DNA of 64,000 nt from Lobosporangium transversale. Taxonomy: Eukaryota; Mortierellomycota; Mortierellomycetes; Mortierellales; Mortierellaceae. The DNA lies in the NCBI RefSeq assembly GCF_002105155.1, contig NW_019029010.1:1-64000 (forward strand), in the 5' to 3' direction. Every line of letters begins with the position of its first letter. Position 1 is the stretch's first letter. Positions 57,311 through 64,000 of the stretch are shown one piece after another. Position numbers and translations under genes: made by a program. The notes under the pieces were generated by a model. The model did not search any database. It saw only the letters and a list, made by a program, of their open reading frames with translations, and had not been told where the DNA came from.

Positions 57311-58934
57311 AGGCGAATATGATGATTACTGGATCTCTATTATCAACAACAGGTACTGAGCAGTTTCCATTAACTCATACAGCATCTATAACATCTCTTG
57401 GCTCCCCATCTTTGGTACGTGCTGCTACAATGCTAAACGTTATTTTTGACTAATGTGCTGCTTGTTATTAGTATTAGTATTATTAAGCATTCGCTTGTAC
57501 AGGGAAATGTGGATGATGTCAATGATATAGAAGCTATCGAAATACAGAGAATCCCACAATTGGGGAGATCTAAGTCATATGAAAAGCAACTGGAGGTCGA
57601 GTCAATCAATAAGTTTTACGACAATACGGCTACAGATGGTTAGTTTTGTTGATTAAAGCTTTATGGCAAGCGATAGAAATATTTAGAGTATCGAACTGAT
57701 CCTTTTTTGAATCTAGTCCACATTAGGTTTCTCAATCAAGCATCTGAATGGGTATTGAATGAAAAGGGTGTACTTGCTATGTTCAACGATTTCAAGCGGT
57801 CTTAAGAAACAAACACATATTCACTTTCGCGTGATGGAATTGCTGATTTAACCTCACGTAGTGATTTTATCGACACATTGGTTGATGATATTTTTAACCA
57901 AATTGTTAGTGAAGGCCTAAATATTGAACAAGATGACGTTCATCAGGGACACTATCTATCTTATTCCGAAGTCCACAGGCAAGCTTCCAAAATATCGCCA
58001 ATTTTATTTGGTCACGATACCTTATATTTTTAATCTAAAAACGATGATTGAATTGTTCTGGTGGCATCTCACTACGTGACGGACTTGCAACAATACTCGT
58101 AACAAGCGAGCTAATTGGCTGCCAATACACTCGAAAGTATTCAAAAAATATAAGGTATCGCGACCAAATGAAACGGGCTATACATTAGAGGAAGTAGTTA
58201 AGATATTCAGGAGTAATCGTGTTACAAGGTCGATTACAGCAGTCTTGGGGAATTTGTAAGTAGTATATTATCATATTAACCTATCCTCCCTCGCAAATAT
58301 TTTATTAATAGCATATTTATTTCATACTTTATAGTGCAATGTTTTTTCCCCACCACGGTATAATGCCAAAAATGAATGAACGACAGTTTTTCTCTGAGAT
58401 TGTGATACCATCGTTCGCCATGCATTTCGACTGGTTGGAAAAGATATGGAGCTCTTTGAAATTAAAATACTAGGGTGTCAGAGAAGGAAGAATCTTCATA
58501 GGATCCCTATGCAAGAAAAGGCTGTACATGCCCACCAAGTAGATGCAACCGTGTCACACGATGGTCTACAGGTAGTATTGTTTGAGTGTTCACCGCCTGA
58601 TGCTAAGGATGCTGACAAGGCATTCTCAGATCATTTCAAGCTGACCCGTGATCTTAAGGACACATGGATTTATAACGTTGAGGCTATGATACAGAACGGT
58701 CGCGAACCTACAAGAGGCCTAACAGTGTATGGAGTTCATATTGCAAGGAATAGGTTAGAGCTCTATGCTTTGGATTTTATGGGTTGCTTTCGACTCCACG
58801 AATGCACCACAATTACTCTCCCCACAAGGCTAAGTACGTTCCAAACCTGCTTTCAGGAACTGGTTCAAAAATCTTTTTGGTTTGCGAAGCAAGTTAAGGC
58901 TGAGTTGGACAAATGGACTCTGCACAAACTCTAG
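57311..58934 (+). pseudogene. Broken multi-exon gene of a repetitive fungal family, function unknown
   Basis: Exon-like pieces read in order: 57311-57414 (ITGSLLSTTGTEQF...), 57503-57638 (VDDVNDIEAIEIQRIPQLG), 57717 on (RFLNQASEWVLNEKG), where an in-frame TAA at 57803-57805 interrupts coding that then continues in the same frame (TNTYSLSRDGIADLTSRSDF). Further exons carry NKRANWLPIHSKVFKKYKV and MNERQFFSEIVIPSF. The last part shifts frame near 58440 and continues as HAHQVDATVSHDGLQVVLFE and SDHFKLTRDLKDTW to a stop at 58934. I recall this pattern from large uncharacterised gene families in Mortierella- and Mucor-type fungi. The nonsense codon and the frameshift argue for a pseudogene. Confidence 0.6.
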
Positions 58935-59829
58935 AATAGTCAAACAAAAGGAAAGCAGAGAGAACCCTTAAGCTGCTTCCAAAAACAAATACAACTCCAA
59001 CAAAGGGAAAAAAAGTTAAAGTGTATCAAGATGAGGACGATCAACTTTAGAGCTATCTGGGTGAGAAAAAAAAATCCCAAAGTACTAAAGCATCTCAAGA
59101 CGAGGATGATATACTGTTCTCACTGCAGAATTGACACCTGTCCGCATCATATGTAATCCTGTTCAATAGTTTTCCCTGTAGTCAGAATAATATGTTTAGT
59201 CTTTTTAAATTGAAGGTGACATAAATGAAGAAATGCCTTGTATTCAATAGGGGACTATTTCTTTCTTGGCATTGCATTCTTGAACCCTATAATCAGACAT
59301 TCATTACTAGGGAAGTTGGTTTAATAAAGATAATTTTTATTGTGAAGGAAGTTGCATTGTTGGAGGATGAAACTAAAGAAAAAGAGAAAAAGCTCATTCA
59401 GAGCAGCGATTTTAAGAATCTCTGAAATTCCCACGGAGCACCGGTTAAATCGGTTAATGGTGGTCAAATTAGCCGGTTAAAATCGCTCGACACAACAAAC
59501 AAGTACATGTACTTGCATAAATGAATGTTAGGCTAGTGATTCAAATCCGGCCCTGACATGAGACAACGGATGGGGGCTGTCAAGATTGTGTCATGGCTGG
59601 ATATATCTACAAAGGGTAATAAATGGGCAGATGCCCTCTTCAATACTCAATTGAAATTAAAACACTTAGTGATTATTACATCATCATGGTGTTCCCTTTT
59701 CTACTCATAGTAGAAAAAGAAAATATATAAAGCTATCCTTCTCCCAATCTTTTTTTTTTTTTTTTTTTTTTCACCCTCATCTTTTTTTTATATTTTTACA
59801 ATTATCTCCATCTTTATCACCAAATTACC
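58935..59829. other. Promoter-side spacer of glutamate decarboxylase
   Basis: No gene. A TATATAAAG box at about 59724-59732 lies about 100 nt before the decarboxylase ATG and is followed by a T run (about 59751-59771). Near 59440-59485 CGGTTAA occurs three times (ACCGGTTAAATCGGTTAA and GCCGGTTAAAAT). Confidence 0.5.
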
Positions 59830-61743
59830 ATGCTGCACAAACATATCGACTCGGATGAAGCGCTCAAGCTTGCCAAGAAATCTATTCACACACACATTGG
59901 CAAAGCCAGAGATCTGCATAGTTTGGCCTATGGCTCGCGATATGCTACCGAAGACATCCCAAGGTTCAAGCTTCCAGAGCATATGACCGATGCAAAGGCT
60001 ACTTATCAACTTATTCATGATGAGCTTGATTTAGATGGCAGACCCAATACGAACCTAGCATCCTTTGGTATTAACTTTTTTTTTTTTTTTTTTTTTTTGA
60101 TAATATATGAAGAGAAAACGCGCCTTGTTAGTTCCAATGTATTAACAGCCCTTGTCTCCTTGCTACTAGTCACCACTTGGATGGAGCCAGAGGCAAACCA
60201 GCTTGTGGTGGAAAACATCAACAAAAACCTCTCTGATCAGGTTTGTCAAAAAAAAAAAAAAAAAAAAAAATATTTGATATATTTATTGATTGTAAGAATT
60301 AACACATTACTTACGTATCTTATTAAAAAAAAAAAAAAAAAATGTAGGATGAATATCCCGCTACTATGAAGATCCATGCCAGATGCATTTCCATCCTTGG
60401 TGATTTGTGGAAGAGCAAAGGAGCCGTTGGCACTTCGACCATCGGCTCTTCAGAAGGTGTTCAGCTTGGAGGCCTAGCCATGAAGAAAAGATGGCAAGCC
60501 AAACGAAAAGCCGAAGGCAAAGATACCTCGAGGCCCAACATTGTGATGGGAAATAATGCTCAAGTAGCCCTAGAGAAATTCGCCCGTTATTTTGATGTCG
60601 AATGTCGCATGATTCCTGTCACTGCCGAGAGCCATTATTGTCTGGACATCAAGAAGGCAGCGGAGGCTTGTGACGAGAACACAATTGGTGTCTATGTTAT
60701 CCTCGGAAGTACTTACACAGGCCACTTTGAGGATGTGGAGGGTATGGCTAATGAACTGGATAGGATCCAAGAAGAGAAAGGATGGGATATCCCTATCCAT
60801 GTCGACGGAGCCAGTGGTGCCTTCGTAGCCCCACTTGCATTCCCAAAAGTTAAATGGAGTTTTGAGTTGCCTCGTGTCAAATCCATCAACGTTTCGGGCC
60901 ATAAGTACGGCCTTGCGTATCCTGGTATCGGATGGGTCCTCTGGAGGGATGAAGAATATTTACCTCAGGAGCTTATATTTACCCTCACATATTTGGGGGC
61001 TGAGGAGAAGACATTTACTCTCAACTTCTCGCGTCCGGCTTGTTTCATGGTATGTGATTATTTTAATTTTACTACTCTTTCTTTCTTTTTAAAACAAAAA
61101 GGTCTTATTAATGCTTAAATCGCAACCTATCTTTTTTTTTTTTTTTTTTTTGGTCTTATAGATTGCCCAATACTATAACTTTGTTCGCCTCGGAAGAGAG
61201 GGCTATTCATCCATCATCCGTAACAGCCTTGAAAACGCAAGGACCCTGTCTTTTGCGTTGGAGTATTCTGGTTATTATGATGTTATTTCGGATATGCACC
61301 GTGCCAAAGGCGTCCATGGGTATGAGCGTAAGACCGGTATCGAGGCAGTCAAGGAGTCACTCAAGAATATGACTGACTATAATCCAGCTCTACCCGTCGT
61401 GGCCTTTAAGCTCACAGACGAGTTCAAGCGCAAAAACCCTCGTGTCAAACAAAAATCAATCTCGACGCTGTTGCGTGCTCGTGGCTGGATTATCCCCAAC
61501 TATGCTCTCCCACCTAATGAGGATAAAACTGAGATCCTTCGTATTGTTGTCCGTGAGTCTCTCAGCCAGGATTTGGTAGACAGTGTTACACGCGATCTGG
61601 TCTGGGCAGCCAAGACACTTGAAGAAAGTGAGAGTAGCTTTGATGCAGAGGTCTTTTCCAAGAACTACGACCCTGTTAGTGAAGCGCATAAAATGCAAAA
61701 AGGTGGAGAGGATGAGAATAAGACTCATGGAAGGCAATGTTAG
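59830..61743 (+). CDS. gad1: Glutamate decarboxylase (PLP-dependent)
   Basis: Four exons (59830-60067, 60170-60240, 60348-61049, 61162-61743) give about 530 residues. Family marks are the N-terminal FKLPEHMTDAKATYQLIHDEL and NLASFVTTWMEPEA, the PLP pocket GTSTIGSSEGVQLGGLAMKKRW, HVDGASGAFVAPL, and the Schiff-base lysine in VSGHKYGL (Lys289). The C-terminal domain continues through RLGREGYSSIIRN and GWIIPNYALPPN. The enzyme converts glutamate to GABA and CO2 and uses a proton, which supports acid and stress tolerance and the GABA shunt. All three introns contain long A or T runs. The tail is short and lysine/glutamate-rich; no plant-type calmodulin site is evident. Confidence 0.95.
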
Positions 61744-62041
61744 GGTATGAAAGCAGGTAATGATTAAATACGTATGCTCATTCATGTTGTAATTAGAAGC
61801 GACTTGGTTCACAGCCTATGTACGTGTAAATAATGTCCCCTTTCTTATCCTCATGAATAGATCGAGGAAACAAATAAAAAGAAACAGCTCGATTATTGTG
61901 CTGGCTCATTGCTCCTTTGCACTCATTGGATTCATCAGACGCGATAGATTTATTACAGTCCGAACAACAGTGTCCATTATAAATAAAAAATGAAATGTAC
62001 TTCTTTATGTTCGTCAGCCCTCCGTATTTTCAGTCTTACTT
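61744..62041. other. 3' flank of glutamate decarboxylase
   Basis: AT-rich with no gene seen. Confidence 0.4.
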
Positions 62042-62219
62042 CTCTATAAAGCGTAGAAATAGCACACATCTGTTTTTGCTTGGTCATAGCAGGGAGGTAT
62101 CGGTCGATGGAGCAAATGCTCTTGAGGAAGAGAACAGATCCAACTTTATCATAGGCGTTTTTGAGCTTCTCCTCTCCAATAATCGGCCTCTGCTTGAAGT
62201 CGAGCCAAGCACGGGTTCA
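62042..62219 (-). pseudogene. Decayed fragment resembling the crystallin-like gene at the window end
   Basis: One minus frame reads RAWLDFKQRPIIGEEKLKN and then AYDKVGSVLFLKSICSID. The KLKNAYDKVGSVLFLKS part parallels KLNNVGGRVGSVRLFKG of the gene at 63872-64000. There is no start, stop or splice context, so it seems a diverged fragment of a duplicate. Similarity is short and the call is tentative. Confidence 0.35.
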
Positions 62220-62402
62220 TCCTTATCTTCAACTTAATAAATATCATTCTGAGGTACATGTCTTCCCGAAGGAATAGCATACAAGGATATTCAACCATAC
62301 CAGCACGTACAAATCGGAAAAAAGATCAAGACAAGGGCTGCAGATACAATTTTACCCATGTTGGAGACATTCTTTGTGTACTTACAATAACGCAGCATGC
62401 TG

Positions 62403-62758
62403 TTACACAGTGTCCTCTTTCATTTTGAGAAAACAGGAAATCTGCATAACATTTGTAAACATGTCTTTGATTCCGCTCTTCTGCATATCTGCTCGTATAG
62501 CATTAACAGCTTGGGATTGCTGCATTATAGAAGTGTCATGGAGATTCAGTGACACAACAATTGTACTGGAAACAATGATCTAATTGTCATACCTCTATGT
62601 TTGTTGAGCTGCTCAATCATCTCATATATATTATTCCGTAAGGAATTAAAAGTAAAGGCAAGTGATTCGAGCGATAAACGTAATCCTTGTTGGTTTGCCT
62701 CTAATTCTTTGATTAGCATCCAACAATCCTCTTTATCAGCCAATGTTAGTATATACAT
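62403..62758 (-). pseudogene. Broken helical coding fragment, family not recognised
   Basis: After an acceptor CTGTAG the minus strand reads a 57-residue helical piece (EANQQGLRLSLESLAFTFNS, then NNIYEMIEQLNKHR). A different frame then gives another coding-like piece (VVSLNLHDTSIMQQSQAVNA, then RADMQKSGIKDMFTNVMQ) ending at a TAA. Only about 27 nt lie between the pieces, too short for a normal intron, and the phases do not match, so a frameshifted remnant is likely. The coiled-coil-like make-up is reminiscent of N-terminal regions of signalling proteins, but I cannot name it. Confidence 0.35.
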
Positions 62759-63871
62759 CTACAGTATATTATAATAATAAATGTGTTCGGTTCGGTTAGT
62801 ATAAGAGACCAACTTAATTAAACAATGAGCGTAAACCAGATTTGGCTATAACACATGTCGAGGCTATGGCACGCTGGCTTCTATCCTTGCCACCTTCTAG
62901 GCTTCTCTAGTTGCTCATGCCTGTAATCAACGCGTATCCTCCATAATGCTTTTATTTGGTTTTATGCGGCCTCCGGAAACATGGCCTTTACTTGCTTTAT
63001 TTGTGCCAAAGCATTGTCTGTTGATGGAAGTAAAAGATACACATCTATGAAGAAATCTGTCTGACCCATACCATTCTAACGGAAAAACAATAAGAGCTGT
63101 AGCAGGAATAGGGATGCAAATTGATGGGAGGATGAGGACGAGGCGAGAGTGAGCAGGGCGAGGGCAAAGAAATGGTTTAGTTGTAAATAATAACAGTAAT
63201 GAGACTGTGCTATTGGTTGAATACGAAAATTTCCCTTGCTTGTCACGACTTTAAGGTTTGGGCTGTTGCATGTTTAAATGTGTCTTCGGGCCCTCGAACA
63301 TATTTTGGTCTTTATTCTTCTGATAGGACGAATGCTTTGCAGATTATCTGATTTCATTTTAATGGAACGGTGGAATGGTAATACACACAAAATATAGAAT
63401 TTACACAAAAGACGACTGTACACAGTAAGATTTATACCGTGCAACATTGGTCTTACTATTCTACATGACCGGTGTGAGCATATTTAGTCCTGTACTCTGT
63501 ACGCAATACTTTCGGAAGATATGACTTTCAGAATGATTAGAATTAGGTTCAAGTCAAGTGAAGGTCATTTTGTTTGTCTTTCAAGCATGTAAAAGGCATC
63601 CGCCATCATTGAGCATACTTTAACCACATGTACAAAATGTGTCTACGATATGACGATATAATAATCATAATAGCAATAATAGCAGTAAACAAGAAAAGTA
63701 TTGAATATTCTCCAAAGTATGTCTATCCGTACCGCAAGCCATTGCTCTAGAAGTGGGTTTGGTTAATGGTTGCAGTTTACCGCTTCTATTTATTATATCA
63801 TTTCTATATATCTATCCTTGCTTGGCAAGCTGTCTTCTATAAACGAGTAGGGAATAGCTTGAAGGAGCTTT
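62759..63871. other. Intergenic region near the right end
   Basis: No gene recognised on either strand. It contains an ATAATAATA repeat region at about 63655-63690. Confidence 0.4.
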
Positions 63872-64000
63872 CTAGCAGTTGTGGTAGGTGGCACGGACAG
63901 AGCTGAGGTGGTCATTGTTGGTACCGCTCTCGCTTGGGAGGATACCCTTGAAGAGACGGACGGATCCAACTCTGCCACCGACGTTGTTGAGCTTGCCCCA
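63872..64000 (-). CDS. Beta/gamma-crystallin-like protein, 3' end only
   Basis: The last 42 residues and a TAG stop are present; the rest is beyond the window. They read WGKLNNVGGRVGSVRLFKG, then a linker, then NNDHLSSVRATYHNC. The NNDHLSSVR part fits the N/D-N/D-x-x-S/T-S Greek-key calcium motif of beta/gamma-crystallins, and the earlier VGSVRLF is a plausible second strand pair. The terminal cysteine suggests a secreted, disulphide-bonded form, but no signal peptide can be seen. The fold call rests on a short segment. Confidence 0.5.
   Translation of the reverse strand, partial: WGKLNNVGGRVGSVRLFKGILPSESGTNNDHLSSVRATYHNC

Noticed and set aside
59225-59425. 66-codon plus open frame
   Set aside because: No family, no promoter and in a decayed AT-rich region after the pseudogene.
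59535-59560. GATTCAAATCC as a tRNA B box
   Set aside because: No matching D arm, anticodon arm or acceptor stem could be folded around it.

Overview
The window is nuclear DNA of a filamentous fungus, most likely an early-diverging Mucoromycota/Mortierellomycotina species (Mortierella-like). The clues are short GT-AG introns, A/T homopolymer runs of about 18-33 nt in introns and gene borders, a chitin-processing and COPII gene set of fungal type, large STAND/NACHT-WD40 genes, a fungal/oomycete-style CHR permease, and a decayed open reading frame family typical of Mucoromycota. The species call is inference. Most genes are spliced; exon limits were read from splice sites and frame continuity.

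Layout. 1-4.5 kb: a cluster of four related small P-loop GTPase-like genes (one cut by the window start and divergent, two intact, one decayed). 4.8-6.2 kb: an acidic-headed conserved protein of unknown function (minus). 8.5-10.2 kb: three-exon CHR/chromate-type transporter (minus). 11.8-13.6 kb: secreted bicovalent-FAD oxidoreductase (plus). 16.7-18.6 kb: secreted GH18 chitinase with a CBM5/12-like tail (plus). 19.7-24.0 and 29.8-35.9 kb: two NLR-like NACHT-pentapeptide-WD40 genes; the second carries an extra helical N-terminal half. The 5.8 kb between them is a repeat-rich graveyard with minisatellites, a duplicated sequence, inverted repeats, an LTR-like promoter block and a decayed RNase III domain gene.

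From 36.9 to 54.3 kb lies a more housekeeping stretch: a Sch9-type C2+AGC kinase (plus), malonyl-CoA decarboxylase with a mitochondrial presequence and a GC-AG intron (minus, convergent with the kinase), an unrecognised coiled-coil membrane protein (minus), a small secreted cysteine-rich protein (minus), a ribonuclease-inhibitor-type LRR protein (plus) and the COPII coat subunit Sec24 (minus). 54.3-59.8 kb is repeat-rich again, with an LTR-like block and a broken multi-exon gene. 59.8-61.7 kb is glutamate decarboxylase (plus). The right end holds two decayed coding fragments and the 3' end of a secreted beta/gamma-crystallin-like gene (minus).

The parts most worth following are the two NLR-like genes with a pentapeptide block between ATPase and propeller, the RNase III-like pseudogene between them, and the GTPase cluster with a recurrent GGCGAAG element in its upstream regions. 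These three lie in the same 36 kb, but nothing in the sequence proves that they work together.
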